Numbered from the stretch's first letter, positions 43,138 to 54,878 are shown. The stretch: 64,000 bases of DNA from Echinicola vietnamensis DSM 17526 (GCF_000325705.1 NC_019904.1:194001-258000); one strand, 5' to 3'. The notes: generated by a model not told the origin, from the letters alone. A program made the numbers and translations.

Positions 43138-43174
43138 TGTATTATGGTGAAATTACGATTTTAATCCCATGCCG

Positions 43175-43182
43175 CAAAGTTA
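43175..43182 (-). promoter_or_regulatory. Candidate thi operon promoter, -7 box TAACTTTG
   Basis: Exact match to TAnnTTTG, followed by C, about 38 bases upstream of the riboswitch aptamer on the minus strand. The predicted transcript starts near 43168 and so includes the entire aptamer. Confidence 0.6.
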
Positions 43183-43243
43183 GTCGTGTGAAGTTTTAAT
43201 ACATCCTAGGGTGAAATCAACTTCCCACACGGTCATCCATTCA

Positions 43244-44269
43244 TCACGGTGTGACCAATTTCTTTTTAAAACACGAAGCCGCCAATTCATAGGATCTTAG
43301 CCGCTCGCCATGATCATAAATATGTGAACAGACCATGATTTCATCCACTTGGGTGATTTCCTGAAAATGCTCCAATTCCCCCCGTACAGAGGTAGCATCG
43401 CCCACAAAACTACAAGCCATCATCTGGTTGATGGCTGCTGCTTCAGCTTCTGTCCAAATCCCCTCCATGGTATCCACCGGAGGTCGTAATGGATAGGATT
43501 TCCTTCGTACGATCCCCAAGGCCATTTGATAAAATGAAGTGGCCATCTGATGGGCCTTTTCATCTGTTTCGGCAGCAATCACATTGACACAGGAAATCAC
43601 ATAGGGGCTTTTCAAATATTCAGAAGGCTCGAAATGCTCTCGGTAATAGCGAATGGCATCCAAAAACTGGGCGGGGGCAAAATGGCTGGCAAAGGCATAT
43701 GGCAATCCTTTTTTAGCAGCGAGCCTAGCACTGCTCATGCTACTTCCCAAAAGGTAAATGGGAATATCCAGTCCTTCTCCCGGAATGGCCCTTACCTTAC
43801 CATCTATATTGTCATCAGAAAGGTAAAGCTGTAACTCCTCCAAATCTCGTGGAAATTCCTCTACGGTTTCCAACCGGTCTCTTCTCAATGCCCTGGCCGT
43901 GGTCTGATCCGTGCCCGGTGCCCGGCCCAAGCCAAGGTCTATCCGATCAGGATAGAGAGACGCCAAAGTGCCAAATTGCTCTGCTACCATCAATGGTGCG
44001 TGGTTTGGCAGCATGATCCCACCTGAACCTACACGGATGTGTCGGGTACCTCCTGCTATATGTCCGATCAACACCGCTGTCGCTGAACTGCCGACACTGA
44101 CCATATTGTGATGCTCTGCCAACCAAAACCGTTTATATCCCCATTTCTCGGTATGCTTAGCCAGGTCTAAGCTCCTTTCGAATGCATCAGCTGCATCATG
44201 CTGCTCCTTGATAATAGCCAGATCCAGTACGGAAAAGGCTACCTCATCCAGTGGTTTACTTTGTTTCAT
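43244..44269 (-). CDS. LLM-class flavin-dependent oxidoreductase (luciferase-like)
   Basis: 341 residues from the ATG at 44269 ([18 protein letters not shown]); an ATG four codons earlier (44281) is also in frame. It belongs to the bacterial luciferase-like monooxygenase superfamily: [38 protein letters not shown] and [14 protein letters not shown] are characteristic. It needs reduced flavin from a partner reductase. Substrate unknown. It ends about 106 bases before the TPP aptamer on the same strand, so read-through into thi is possible, but the thi promoter lies between. Confidence 0.9.
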   Translation of the reverse strand: MKQSKPLDEVAFSVLDLAIIKEQHDAADAFERSLDLAKHTEKWGYKRFWLAEHHNMVSVGSSATAVLIGHIAGGTRHIRVGSGGIMLPNHAPLMVAEQFGTLASLYPDRIDLGLGRAPGTDQTTARALRRDRLETVEEFPRDLEELQLYLSDDNIDGKVRAIPGEGLDIPIYLLGSSMSSARLAAKKGLPYAFASHFAPAQFLDAIRYYREHFEPSEYLKSPYVISCVNVIAAETDEKAHQMATSFYQMALGIVRRKSYPLRPPVDTMEGIWTEAEAAAINQMMACSFVGDATSVRGELEHFQEITQVDEIMVCSHIYDHGERLRSYELAASCFKKKLVTP

Positions 44270-44327
44270 CTTACCTATCATTTCGTTTTATTACCAACTG
44301 GAATAATACAAAAATCGTTCTCTACAG

Positions 44328-44377
44328 CTGAATAAAAAAAAACGGAACGGTCTAAACGGCCGTTCCGGTTTTAATGA
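44328..44377 (-). terminator. Terminator upstream of the LLM gene
   Basis: Stem CGGAACGG with CCGTTCCG and a loop of about 9 nt, on the minus strand followed by a long T-run. It would end transcripts coming from the small-protein or cysteine genes. Confidence 0.8.
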
Positions 44378-44489
44378 CTTTGTTATCTGGGAAAGACATG
44401 CGATTTTCATGTCAGCGCATTATTTCTAGTAATGATTTTTTTACATAAGTCAACACTATAAAGGATAGGAATACAAGAAAAACAGGAAC

Positions 44490-44696
44490 TTAAAAAAACA
44501 TAAGATGGTAAAATGTATCTCCTTCTTCAGTAAAAAATTCATGCCCAAATAAATTATATTCCACTGTAAGACCTTCATTACTACCCGTCATCACACCCCA
44601 ATTCATTATAAAGAATATCCCTACGAATAGAGACAATACTATTCTACAGGTATCAATTATTGCTATCGACAGGAATGAAATAAAGCTGCTTTTCAT
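44490..44696 (-). CDS. Small hypothetical membrane protein
   Basis: 68 residues. One hydrophobic helix at about 5-33 (SFLSIAIIDTCRIVLSLFVG) is followed by a short polar tail. Neither function nor family is clear. Its start is an ATG with A-rich context, and a terminator follows about 115 bases downstream. It could equally be a chance frame, since it is small and A+T rich. Confidence 0.4.
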   Translation of the reverse strand: MKSSFISFLSIAIIDTCRIVLSLFVGIFFIMNWGVMTGSNEGLTVEYNLFGHEFFTEEGDTFYHLMFF

Positions 44697-44767
44697 AACT
44701 CAGGAAGTAAGGTTCAACAATCACAACCGCCCCCAGCACAGTAGCAACAATCTGATCCACATATCCA

Positions 44768-44794
44768 CCGAGGAGTGCATTTGTAATGCACAAA
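44768..44794. repeat. Palindromic repeat, copy A
   Basis: Contains the perfect palindrome arms GTGCATT and AATGCAC around TGT (44775-44791). The full 27-base unit (ccgaggagtgcatttgtaat and the rest) matches the copy at 48080-48106 at 25 of 27 positions. It lies just after the cysM stop codon. Confidence 0.65.
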
Positions 44795-44801
44795 GGAAAA
44801 A

Positions 44802-45680
44802 TCACCCAAACAAATCCGAACTCAAATACCGGTCACCACGGTCACAGGTGATACAAACAATCACCCCTGAATCGAGTGACTCGGCTAGCTTCACCGCAGC
44901 ATGCAAGGCTCCTCCACTGCTCATCCCGGCAAGAATTCCTTCTTCTTTGGCCATTCTCCGGGTCATCTCAGTAGCTTCCTCCTGACTCACATCGATGATT
45001 TGATCCACCCGGGAAGCATCATAAATCTTGGGCAAAAACTCGGGCGACCACCTCCTGATCCCCGGAATGCTGGAACCATCTGTCGGTTGGGTTCCGACAA
45101 TTTGAACAGCTGGCTTTTGTTCTTTGAGGTACCTGGAAACCCCCATAATGGTCCCTGTAGTGCCCATCGCCGACACGAAATGCGTGATTTCCCCATTGGT
45201 GTCGCGCATGATTTCCGGACCTGTCCCCTCATAATGCGCTTGATAATTATCTGGATTGGCAAACTGGTTGAGGATATAATATCCCTCGTTCTTGGCCATT
45301 TCCTCCGCCAATGTCCTGGAGTATTCAATCGTTTTGGCAGCAGGAGTCAAGATGACTTTCGCCCCATATGCCTCCATCGACACGACCCGCTCCCGAGTTG
45401 AATTGTCTGGCATGATCAAGGTCATCTCCACACCAAGGACTTTGGCGATCATGGCAAGGGCTATGCCTGTATTGCCACTGGTGGCTTCGACTACCCGGTC
45501 ACCTTGTTTGAGATCTCCGCGGTCCATGGCCCTCTTGATCATGCTATAGGCAGCACGGTCTTTCACACTGCCTCCAGGGTTTTGCCCCTCCAGCTTACAG
45601 TAGATTTTGACGTTGGGGTTGGTAGGAATATGCTCAAGTTCGACAAGCGGTGTATTGCCGATCAACTCAAATAATTTCAT
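44802..45680 (-). CDS. cysM: Cysteine synthase (O-acetylserine sulfhydrylase)
   Basis: 292 residues, fold-type II PLP enzyme. The PLP lysine is K40 in NPGGSVKDRAAY, the substrate loop is ATSGNTGIAL (about 67-76) and the PLP-phosphate glycine loop is SAMGTTGTIMG. It makes cysteine from O-acetylserine and sulfide. The length of about 292 and NPGGSVKDR resemble CysM/CysK2-type enzymes; CysM versus CysK identity is not certain. It follows the serine acetyltransferase gene by 3 bases, so precursor and product enzymes are made together. Confidence 0.92.
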   Translation of the reverse strand: MKLFELIGNTPLVELEHIPTNPNVKIYCKLEGQNPGGSVKDRAAYSMIKRAMDRGDLKQGDRVVEATSGNTGIALAMIAKVLGVEMTLIMPDNSTRERVVSMEAYGAKVILTPAAKTIEYSRTLAEEMAKNEGYYILNQFANPDNYQAHYEGTGPEIMRDTNGEITHFVSAMGTTGTIMGVSRYLKEQKPAVQIVGTQPTDGSSIPGIRRWSPEFLPKIYDASRVDQIIDVSQEEATEMTRRMAKEEGILAGMSSGGALHAAVKLAESLDSGVIVCITCDRGDRYLSSDLFG

Positions 45681-45683
45681 CTG

Positions 45684-46526
45684 TTAGGCGTCATTTTTGA
45701 AAACATACATGTCAGTGGTCTCTGCACTGGCATCATACATTTTGGTCTGATAATAGATTTTACTTTTTGCGGGGATGCTCTTGGTCAGCCATACATTTCC
45801 CCCAATGACACTTTCTGGTCCTATGACCGTTTTTCCACCCAAAATTGTCGCTCCGGCATAAATGACCACATGATCTCCTATGGTGGGATGACGCTGAATA
45901 TCGGCATCTTCCTTATTGACACTCAATGCACCCAACGTAACCCCTTGGTAAAGTTTCACATGATCGCCGATTTTGGTGGTCTCACCGATCACCACGCCCG
46001 TACCATGGTCAATGCAAAAAAAGCGTCCTATGCTTGCCCCAGGATGAATATCAATCCCTGTCTTACTATGGGCAAACTCCGTAATCATCCGAGGGATAAG
46101 GGATACTCCTTGCTCTTGAAGCAAATGCGCGATCCGGTAGGCGGCGATGGCGTAAAACCCGGGATAACTCCTGATTACCTCGGTAGTGGACTTGGCCGCA
46201 GGATCTCCTTCAAACATCGCCTGAATATCCTCGTGAATGGCATCGTAAACATCAGAAAGCCGATCAAAAAAAGCTGCTGCCACCGCCTCACTTTCTTCAT
46301 CAATCAACCTTTTGTTTTTGCCCAAGATCCCTTGCAATTGGACCTCATAATACTTGAGCTTATCCTCTATCTCTTGGGTATCTTTAAGAATCTTAACGGC
46401 ATATTCCGGAAAAAGCACCCCCAGAACACCTTCAAAAAACTCCTGTACCTTCCTTGGCGAGGGACATCCAGGGCATTGTTTGTGGGAATCGTGAATTTTC
46501 TTTATAAATGATTTTCTGTATTCCAT
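45684..46526 (-). CDS. Serine O-acetyltransferase
   Basis: 280 residues. The C-terminal left-handed beta-helix has hexapeptide repeats and the catalytic region TGIDIHPGASIGRFFCIDHG then TGVVIGETTKIGDHVKLYQG. The N-terminal helical part (1-150) begins with an unusual segment containing QCPGCPSPR, longer than in E. coli CysE but seen in EpsC-type enzymes. It acetylates serine with acetyl-CoA, the first step to cysteine. Its partner cysteine synthase follows by 3 bases. The cysteine pair near residues 18-21 may be structural. Confidence 0.92.
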   Translation of the reverse strand: MEYRKSFIKKIHDSHKQCPGCPSPRKVQEFFEGVLGVLFPEYAVKILKDTQEIEDKLKYYEVQLQGILGKNKRLIDEESEAVAAAFFDRLSDVYDAIHEDIQAMFEGDPAAKSTTEVIRSYPGFYAIAAYRIAHLLQEQGVSLIPRMITEFAHSKTGIDIHPGASIGRFFCIDHGTGVVIGETTKIGDHVKLYQGVTLGALSVNKEDADIQRHPTIGDHVVIYAGATILGGKTVIGPESVIGGNVWLTKSIPAKSKIYYQTKMYDASAETTDMYVFKNDA

Positions 46527-46541
46527 CGTAATCGTTAGCAG

Positions 46542-47114
46542 TTATAAAACAAAACCCAGTCTGATCACATATGGTTCAGTATAAATAAGGTTTTGGTTGT
46601 CATAAAGAACATTGTACAAGAGGGTGAAATTCATTCCGCCCCTTCGACCGAAAGGCACAAAATATCCGCCTCCAAGAAACAAACCGGGAACCCACTCCCG
46701 CTCTGAAACAATTCTCCCAAAATCATCTTGCTTATATGCTTCTACACTAAGGTTTTCATACTCTGCATGGGCAAAAAGATTAGGGAGGATATTATAACGG
46801 TTAAAGATCCTGCCGCCATAAACATTGGAGGATTCTCCAAAGTCTTTATACTTCAGGTATTGATAGGTAATGCCCAGCCCTGCGGAATAACGATCCGTAA
46901 TCATTACCCCTACCAGTGGAGACACTTCCACATAAGTCACATACCCAAATTGCAGCCCCAGGTTACCTCCGAAATACAAACGCTCGCTCAACGGAACAGG
47001 CGCTTCCTCTTCTTGATAAAATTCCCGCTGCGCAAATACATCTACCGTTCCTAAAAATAAGAAAAGTACCACCAAAAGGGGCAATGCCCTGAATTTACTC
47101 GTCAACGATAACAT
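46542..47114 (-). CDS. Hypothetical outer-membrane beta-barrel protein
   Basis: 190 residues with a signal peptide (about 1-29, ending DVFA-QRE). The rest is rich in alternating aromatic and small residues, as in a small outer-membrane barrel (LGLQFGYVTYVEVSPLVGVM, GGGYFVPFGRRGGMNFTLLY), and ends LGFVL. Its start overlaps the end of ftsB by 20 nt, so the two are coupled. Function unknown. Confidence 0.75.
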   Translation of the reverse strand: MLSLTSKFRALPLLVVLFLFLGTVDVFAQREFYQEEEAPVPLSERLYFGGNLGLQFGYVTYVEVSPLVGVMITDRYSAGLGITYQYLKYKDFGESSNVYGGRIFNRYNILPNLFAHAEYENLSVEAYKQDDFGRIVSEREWVPGLFLGGGYFVPFGRRGGMNFTLLYNVLYDNQNLIYTEPYVIRLGFVL

Positions 47115-47382
47115 ACAGATCTTCAGTTTTTTTCTTCATTAAGTATCTTTCACGGGCAAACTTCTCCAAAAGTTCATAATTACTAAGCAATTCTTCTCTT
47201 TCAGCCTTAATTTTTTCCTTTCGCTCCAAATAGAATTCCTTTTGGTCTTCCAAACTATTGAGTTTAGCCTGTAGCTTTATCTGGCTGATGATATCATTAT
47301 TATCAATAAATACCATCCAGGTCACAAAAAGTACCGTGAAGATAAAATAGAAGTTTTTGGTGTATTTAAGGTATTTGGCCAT
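47095..47382 (-). CDS. ftsB: FtsB/DivIC-like cell-division protein
   Basis: 95 residues. A single membrane helix (about 10-27) is followed by a coiled coil (about 32-75; LQAKLNSLEDQKEFYLERK, KIKAEREELLSNYELLEKFA) and the ending FARERYLMKKKTEDLYVI, the septum initiator signature. It links FtsL and FtsQ in the divisome. In Bacteroidota eno-ftsB is a common pair; here about 780 bases separate them. A candidate promoter of its own lies at 47406-47413. Confidence 0.85.
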   Translation of the reverse strand: MAKYLKYTKNFYFIFTVLFVTWMVFIDNNDIISQIKLQAKLNSLEDQKEFYLERKEKIKAEREELLSNYELLEKFARERYLMKKKTEDLYVIVDE

Positions 47383-47405
47383 AAGACGCGAAGTTTTACT
47401 TATGA

Positions 47406-47413
47406 CAAATATA
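47406..47413 (-). promoter_or_regulatory. Candidate ftsB promoter, -7 box TATATTTG
   Basis: Exact match to TAnnTTTG on the minus strand, 24 bases upstream of the ftsB start codon. Confidence 0.5.
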
Positions 47414-47659
47414 GGAAATAGTCGGGACTAATCTTTGAACGGCTATCTACAATAAGGAATAATTGGTTGTTAAGGTTTGAAAGTTATAAGATTTGTAAAT
47501 ACTAAAAGATTGGAAGATTCGGTCATGTTATGGATCGATAAAAGAACCGGTATCAGCTGTATGGCCCTTGTCTGCCAGGTGGCACCTTAACCACTCCCCT
47601 TTGTCAATTGCCTATTTGGTTTTTGCTAAACCTTGAAAATTGAAACGCATACTTTCAGG

Positions 47660-48017
47660 TTTCAAGTTTTGAAAGCCTTACGGGGCACCCTATTTGGGAA
47701 GCCTGCGGGGAAGGCTTTGTGGTAGAAAACATCATCGGTCAGCTTGACCACCGATGGACCTGTAGCTATTACCGGACACATACACAAAATGAGATCGACC
47801 TGGTCCTTGAAACCCCGGATAATCAAACATGGGCAGTAGAAGCCAAACGTGCTTCTGCTCCAACGTTACCCAAACGATTCCATCAGGCCTATGAAGATGT
47901 TCAGGCCGTTATAAACGACTGATCAACGCAGAAAAAGACCTTTACTCCCTTCCAGGTAATGTAGAAGTTATCGGGCTTCAAGAATTTTTAAAGGTAAGGG
48001 AATTTAACGTGGAGTGA
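47660..48017 (+). pseudogene. Degraded AAA-family ATPase (DUF4143) C-terminal remnant
   Basis: The plus strand reads LTGHPIWEACGEGFVVENII from about 47677, the standard DUF4143 junction, then NEIDLVLETPDNQTWAVEAK, and stops at 47922. A frameshift there leads to RLINAEKDLYSLPGNVEVIG and a natural-looking end near 48017. The ATPase N-terminus is missing and the frame is broken, so it is a remnant. Intact relatives are AAA+ ATPases with a nuclease-like C-terminus, often linked to mobile regions. Confidence 0.8.
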
Positions 48018-48079
48018 ACCCGCAACCATGCCCAGTAAAAAAAGTACCCACCACCCCTCGTTTATAACGAGGCACCTAA

Positions 48080-48106
48080 CCGATGAGTGCATTTGCAATG
48101 CACAAA
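48080..48106. repeat. Palindromic repeat, copy B
   Basis: Palindrome GTGCATT/AATGCAC around TGC (48087-48103), a 25 of 27 match to the unit at 44768-44794. It lies after the eno terminator stem. Confidence 0.65.
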
Positions 48107-48132
48107 AAAAGCACCCCGACAAGTCGGGGTGC
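48104..48132 (-). terminator. Terminator of eno
   Basis: Perfect 10-bp stem GCACCCCGAC (48111-48120) with GTCGGGGTGC (48123-48132) around two bases, followed on the minus strand by TTTTTTT. Confidence 0.9.
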
Positions 48133-48161
48133 GTCTACAGTTATTAGTTTGGAATGAATGC

Positions 48162-50559
<2,398 letters not shown>

Positions 50560-50577
50560 TTATTGAAATTGAATGCT

Positions 50578-50585
50578 CAAATTTA
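50578..50585 (-). promoter_or_regulatory. Candidate carA promoter, -7 box TAAATTTG
   Basis: Exact match to TAnnTTTG on the minus strand, only 19 bases before the carA start, predicting a very short leader. It lies downstream of the terminator of the ribosomal block. Confidence 0.45.
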
Positions 50586-50626
50586 AGGATTTTATCACTA
50601 AGAGACCCAAATTTTTATGAAAAGGA

Positions 50627-50664
50627 TAATAAAAAAGGGATTGAACGAATGTCCAACCCCTTTT
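50627..50664 (-). terminator. Terminator of the ribosomal protein block
   Basis: On the minus strand AAAGGGGTTGGAC pairs with GTTCAATCCCTTT through two G-U pairs, followed by TTTTTTATTATCC. It lies 26 bases past the rplQ stop. Confidence 0.85.
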
Positions 50665-50689
50665 ATATTTAATATAATGAATGCATATC

Positions 50690-51313
50690 TTATTCAGATT
50701 TTGTTTCTTTATCTGAATCAGCATCACCATCAGCAGCCTTATCATCTGCTGCCTTATCTTCCTTTTTAGCCTTCGGCTCGGCTGCCTTCTTTTTGGCTTT
50801 AGGAGCTTTTTCCTCTTTAGCTTCACTAGATGCTTCCTCAGTACCTTCGGCTTTCGCTTCAGTGGTTGCATCAGCTGCCTCAGCAGACTTACCAGATCCA
50901 CGACGGCTTCTTCTGGTTTTCTTCTTCTCAGGCTTAGCTTCTTTCAACATCAATTCGTTGAAGTCTACCAATTCGATGATACACATTTCGGCATTATCAC
51001 CCAGACGGAATCCAGTCTTGATAATTCGCGTGTATCCACCAGGTCTGCTGGCCACTTTCTCGATCACCTCACCAAAGAGTGCCTTGATGGCTTCCTTGTT
51101 CTGAAGATAAGAGAAAGCAATACGTCTGTTATGTGTAGTGTCTTCCTTGGCTCTAGTCACTAGAGGCTCTACATATTTTCTTAATTCCTTGGCCTTGGCA
51201 AGCGTCGTAGAAATACGCTTGTGAAGAATTAGAGAAGCTGCCATATTGGAAAGCATAGCCTTTCTATGGGAAGCTTTTCTACCAAGGTGGTTGAATTTCT
51301 TACCGTGTCTCAT
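50690..51313 (-). CDS. rplQ: 50S ribosomal protein L17 with long charged tail
   Basis: 207 residues, far longer than the roughly 120-130 of E. coli L17. The L17 core is residues 1-120 ([20 protein letters not shown] to [12 protein letters not shown]). Residues about 121-207 are low complexity: a basic patch ([13 protein letters not shown]) followed by an Ala/Lys/Glu/Asp-rich tail ending [11 protein letters not shown]. Such tails occur in Bacteroidota. The core binds 23S rRNA at the large subunit surface; the tail's role is unknown. Last gene of the block, 6 bases after rpoA. Confidence 0.95.
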   Translation of the reverse strand: MRHGKKFNHLGRKASHRKAMLSNMAASLILHKRISTTLAKAKELRKYVEPLVTRAKEDTTHNRRIAFSYLQNKEAIKALFGEVIEKVASRPGGYTRIIKTGFRLGDNAEMCIIELVDFNELMLKEAKPEKKKTRRSRRGSGKSAEAADATTEAKAEGTEEASSEAKEEKAPKAKKKAAEPKAKKEDKAADDKAADGDADSDKETKSE

Positions 51314-51319
51314 CGTTTA

Positions 51320-52309
51320 TTATTCTTCGTCAAGTTTATACTTAGATATGTCCATGCCGAACTGAAGTCCTTTTTCTTGGATGAGTTGTTCCAGTTCCGC
51401 TAAGGATTTTTTACCGAAGTTCCTGAATTTCATCATGTCAGAAATCTCCAGTTTTGCTAAGTCTCCCAATGTTTTTACATCGGCAGCTTTCAGGCAGTTA
51501 AACGCTCTGACAGATAGGTCCAAATCACTAAGCGGAGTTTTAAGCAACTTACGCATATGAAGGAATTCTTCGTCTATCGGTTCAGGAGAATCTCCACCTG
51601 GAGTATCAATAACCATTGTTTGGTCAGAGAATAACATAAAGTGCTGAATCAAGATCTTTGCAGATTCCTGCAGCGCCTTCTCAGGGTGAATAGAACCGTC
51701 AGTGCTTACTTCAAGAACCAATTTCTCAAAGTCAGTCTTTTGTTCTACCCTTGTATTCTCTACGCTATATTTTACGTTTTTGATAGGAGTGAAAATCGCA
51801 TCGATTGGGATCACTCCAAACACCTGCTCTTTTGGTTTTGATTCTTCTGCAGGAAGGTATCCTCTACCTTTCTCCACAGTAAGCTCAATTTCAAAGCTCT
51901 TCGAATCATCCAGGTGGCAAATGACCAAGTCTGGATTCAAGACCTCAAAAGAAGAGGTGAACTTAGCGATATCTCCAGCAGTAAAAACATCTTGGTTTTT
52001 CACTTCCACAGTGATCTTACCATCGATGGAATCATGGATCTTTTTAAACCTCACCTGTTTCAGGTTAAGGATAATATCAGTTACGTCTTCCACAACCCCC
52101 TCGATCGTTGAAAATTCATGAACTACACCAGGTAATTTCACCGAGGTGATGGCGTAGCCCTCAAGGGAAGAGAGCAAGATTCTTCTCAGCGCATTACCAA
52201 TTGTAACCCCGTAACCTTTTTCAAGTGGCTTAAAAGTGAACAAACCGTGGAAATCATCGGCTTTTTCCATCACCACTTTTTCGGGCATTTGAAATGCAAG
52301 TATGGACAT
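51320..52309 (-). CDS. rpoA: RNA polymerase alpha subunit
   Basis: 329 residues. The N-terminal assembly domain contains [20 protein letters not shown]; the C-terminal domain (about 250-320) contains [20 protein letters not shown] and [12 protein letters not shown]. It dimerises to nucleate polymerase assembly, and its C-terminal domain contacts activators and upstream DNA. It lies between rpsD and rplQ, the usual alpha operon order. Confidence 0.97.
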   Translation of the reverse strand: MSILAFQMPEKVVMEKADDFHGLFTFKPLEKGYGVTIGNALRRILLSSLEGYAITSVKLPGVVHEFSTIEGVVEDVTDIILNLKQVRFKKIHDSIDGKITVEVKNQDVFTAGDIAKFTSSFEVLNPDLVICHLDDSKSFEIELTVEKGRGYLPAEESKPKEQVFGVIPIDAIFTPIKNVKYSVENTRVEQKTDFEKLVLEVSTDGSIHPEKALQESAKILIQHFMLFSDQTMVIDTPGGDSPEPIDEEFLHMRKLLKTPLSDLDLSVRAFNCLKAADVKTLGDLAKLEISDMMKFRNFGKKSLAELEQLIQEKGLQFGMDISKYKLDEE

Positions 52310-52343
52310 ATCAATAGTTCTTTTAAGTCAGAAAGTTTAGTTA

Positions 52344-52946
52344 TTACTTAGAGTATAATTCGACGATAAGTTGCTCCTTGATATTCTCAGGAATGTCCTC
52401 TCTTACTGGAACACTTACAAACTTACCAGACAATGAATTATTATCCCACTCTAACCAGGAATAACGGTTTGCTCTACCTGCAAGACTGGAGGTAATCGCC
52501 TCAAGCGACTTAGATCGCTCTCTTACTGACACAATATCACCTGGTTTTAATGTATATGAAGGAATGTTCACCAATTCCCCATTTACCAATATATGCTTAT
52601 GAGAAACCAACTGTCTCGCTCCTCTTCTGGTCGGGGCAATCCCCAATCTGAACACAGTGTTGTCCAGACGAGCTTCCAACAACTGAAGAAGGTTTTCACC
52701 TGTAATCCCCTGTTTTCTGGAAGCAATACCAAACATTTTGGCAAACTGACGCTCCAATACACCGTAGATGTATTTCGCTTTTTGCTTCTCAGCTAGCTGA
52801 ATTGCATATTCAGACTGCTTCTTTCTTCTTCCTCTTCCGTGTTGACCAGGAGGATAGTTTTTCTTCTGAAGTGCCTTGCTCTGTCCTTCGATAGGCTCTC
52901 CGAATTTTCTAGAAATTTTCGCTTTTGGACCTCTATATCTAGCCAT
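52344..52946 (-). CDS. rpsD: 30S ribosomal protein S4
   Basis: 200 residues. [20 protein letters not shown] is the usual start, and the S4 RNA-binding domain ([20 protein letters not shown]) is near 105-125. It lacks the N-terminal zinc cysteines of some S4 proteins. An early 16S rRNA binder; in E. coli it also represses its own alpha operon. Confidence 0.96.
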   Translation of the reverse strand: MARYRGPKAKISRKFGEPIEGQSKALQKKNYPPGQHGRGRRKKQSEYAIQLAEKQKAKYIYGVLERQFAKMFGIASRKQGITGENLLQLLEARLDNTVFRLGIAPTRRGARQLVSHKHILVNGELVNIPSYTLKPGDIVSVRERSKSLEAITSSLAGRANRYSWLEWDNNSLSGKFVSVPVREDIPENIKEQLIVELYSK

Positions 52947-52964
52947 TCTTATTTCTTCGTTAAA

Positions 52965-53363
52965 TTAAACTCTTCTACGTTTTGGAGGACGACATCCATT
53001 GTGTGGAAGCGGAGTCACATCAATAATCGTAGTAACATCAAGACCTACATTCTGCAATGTTCTGATTGCAGACTCTCTACCAGAACCTGGACCTTTTACA
53101 AACACTTCGATTTTACGCAGTCCCAAGTCATAAGCTACTTGGCCACAGTTTTGGGCAGCCATTTGTGCAGCATAAGGAGTGTTCTTCTTAGAACCTCTGA
53201 AGCCCATTTTACCGGCAGAGGCCCAGGAGATCACCTGACCTGAATTATTGGTAATGGAAATGATGATATTGTTAAAAGAAGCTTTGATGTGGGCCTGGCC
53301 TACAGCTTCCACCTTAACAACTCTCTTTTTTCCTTTCGCTTTATCGTTTCTTCTTTGAGCCAT
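52965..53363 (-). CDS. rpsK: 30S ribosomal protein S11
   Basis: 132 residues. Signatures are [36 protein letters not shown] and the end [18 protein letters not shown]. It forms part of the small-subunit platform near the mRNA exit. It lies 15 bases after rpsM. Confidence 0.96.
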   Translation of the reverse strand: MAQRRNDKAKGKKRVVKVEAVGQAHIKASFNNIIISITNNSGQVISWASAGKMGFRGSKKNTPYAAQMAAQNCGQVAYDLGLRKIEVFVKGPGSGRESAIRTLQNVGLDVTTIIDVTPLPHNGCRPPKRRRV

Positions 53364-53378
53364 AATCTATATCAAGAT

Positions 53379-53756
53379 TTATTTGGTTGCCTTCTTCTTG
53401 TTAGCAACAGTCTTTCTCTTACCTTTTCTAGTTCTAGCGTTGTTCTTTGTCTTCTGTCCCCTTACTGGAAGACCTTTTCTGTGTCGAAGACCTCTGTAAC
53501 AACCGATATCCATCAATCTCTTAATGTTCAACTGAACCTCTGACTTCAAAACACCTTCTGTTTTGAACTCCTCAGCAATGATATTCCTGATTGCGGTAGA
53601 TTCATCATCTGTCCACTCTCCGGCCTTTTTATCAAACGATATTCCTGCTTTCGTTAGGATCGCTTTAGCAGAGCTTCTGCCTATTCCGAAGATATAGGTC
53701 AAGCCTATTTCCCCGCGCTTGTTGTCGGGAATGTCAACACCTGCAATTCTAGCCAT
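53379..53756 (-). CDS. rpsM: 30S ribosomal protein S13
   Basis: 125 residues starting [19 protein letters not shown], with [20 protein letters not shown] near the C-terminus that reaches the P-site tRNA. It sits in the head of the small subunit and takes part in inter-subunit bridges. Follows rpmJ by 4 bases. Confidence 0.96.
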   Translation of the reverse strand: MARIAGVDIPDNKRGEIGLTYIFGIGRSSAKAILTKAGISFDKKAGEWTDDESTAIRNIIAEEFKTEGVLKSEVQLNIKRLMDIGCYRGLRHRKGLPVRGQKTKNNARTRKGKRKTVANKKKATK

Positions 53757-53760
53757 AATT

Positions 53761-53877
53761 TTAACCTTGTCTTTGTTTAAACTTAGGATTCTTCTTGTTG
53801 ATGACGTAAAGTTTACCTTTTCTTCTGATCACCTTACAGTCAGCACTTCTCTTCTTAATAGATGCCTTAACTTTCAT
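53761..53877 (-). CDS. rpmJ: 50S ribosomal protein L36, zinc-independent form
   Basis: 38 residues: [20 protein letters not shown] then [18 protein letters not shown]. The usual four zinc ligands (three Cys and one His) are reduced to a single Cys14, so it is the zinc-free type. It lies between infA and rpsM in the standard order. Confidence 0.93.
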   Translation of the reverse strand: MKVKASIKKRSADCKVIRRKGKLYVINKKNPKFKQRQG

Positions 53878-53883
53878 GACATT

Positions 53884-54102
53884 TTATTTATATCGATATA
53901 CAATTCTGCCTTTAGAAAGATCATATGGAGACATTTCGAGTTTTACCTTGTCCCCAGGCAAGATCTTTATGTAATTCATTCTCATTTTACCGGATATATG
54001 GGCGATCAATTGATGTCCATTCTCCAGTTCCACTTTAAACATCGCGTTGGATAACGCTTCTATGATTGTGCCATCCTGCTCTATTGATGCTTGTTTAGCC
54101 AT
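53884..54102 (-). CDS. infA: Translation initiation factor IF-1
   Basis: 72 residues, an S1-type OB fold starting [20 protein letters not shown], with [17 protein letters not shown] and [20 protein letters not shown]-1 occupies the A site during initiation. It lies between map and rpmJ. Confidence 0.96.
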   Translation of the reverse strand: MAKQASIEQDGTIIEALSNAMFKVELENGHQLIAHISGKMRMNYIKILPGDKVKLEMSPYDLSKGRIVYRYK

Positions 54103-54104
54103 AT

Positions 54105-54878
54105 TTAGAATTTAAAGTTTTCTTCTATGTATTGATGCGTAGTAAGTACTTCTGTCCGATCCTCAAAGATCGCTATGGTATGTTCGTAATGCGCCGAGGG
54201 CTTTCGGTCTGCCGTCCTGATCGTCCATCCATCTCTCTCCTGAACGACATTCCGGGTTCCCAGATTCACCATGGGCTCGATCGCGATGACCATACCATCT
54301 TTTAGCAAAGGACCACTACCTTTTTTACCGTAATTGGGTACCTCTGGAGATTCATGGAGGCTTTTGCCTACTCCGTGTCCGACGAGTTCTCTGACCACCG
54401 TATAACCACGGGCCTCGACAAACTTTTGAATGGCATTACCGATATCTCCAATTCGATTTCCAAAAACAGCCTTTTCAATACCTAGGTACAATGACTCCTT
54501 GGTGTTTTTGAGCAATGACAATACTTTTGGGGAAACTTCACCGACAGGGTAAGTATAAGCGGAATCGCTATGAAAACCTTGGTGAAAGACTCCACAATCT
54601 ATTGAGATTATATCGCCATCTTTCAAAACATAATCACTAGGAAAACCGTGAACTACTACTTCGTTCACGGAAATACAAAGTGAAGCGGGAAAACCATTGT
54701 AACCTTTAAAGGAAGGTACACCTCCGTGATCCCTTATAAATTCTTCGGCTACCTTGTCAAGCTGTGAGGTCGTTACCCCTGCCTTTACAAGTTTGGCCAC
54801 TTCTCCGTGAGCCTTGCCTAATATTTGAGCACTTTCTTTAATTAACTGGACTTCTTCTGAAGTCTTATAGTGTATCAT
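54105..54878 (-). CDS. map: Methionine aminopeptidase type I
   Basis: 257 residues. The two-metal ligands are in [20 protein letters not shown] (two Asp), [18 protein letters not shown] (His), AIEPMVN (Glu) and the final Glu region [10 protein letters not shown]. It removes the N-terminal methionine from new proteins. It lies between secY and infA, as in the usual operon. Confidence 0.96.
   Translation of the reverse strand: MIHYKTSEEVQLIKESAQILGKAHGEVAKLVKAGVTTSQLDKVAEEFIRDHGGVPSFKGYNGFPASLCISVNEVVVHGFPSDYVLKDGDIISIDCGVFHQGFHSDSAYTYPVGEVSPKVLSLLKNTKESLYLGIEKAVFGNRIGDIGNAIQKFVEARGYTVVRELVGHGVGKSLHESPEVPNYGKKGSGPLLKDGMVIAIEPMVNLGTRNVVQERDGWTIRTADRKPSAHYEHTIAIFEDRTEVLTTHQYIEENFKF

Larger units (their letters stand above)
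47383..48161. other. Expanded eno-ftsB intergenic region
   Basis: About 780 bases between two genes that usually lie close together. It holds the ftsB promoter, a frameshifted ATPase remnant on the plus strand (47660-48017), a hairpin CCTCGTT/AACGAGG near 48056-48072, the palindromic repeat and the eno terminator. Confidence 0.65.
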
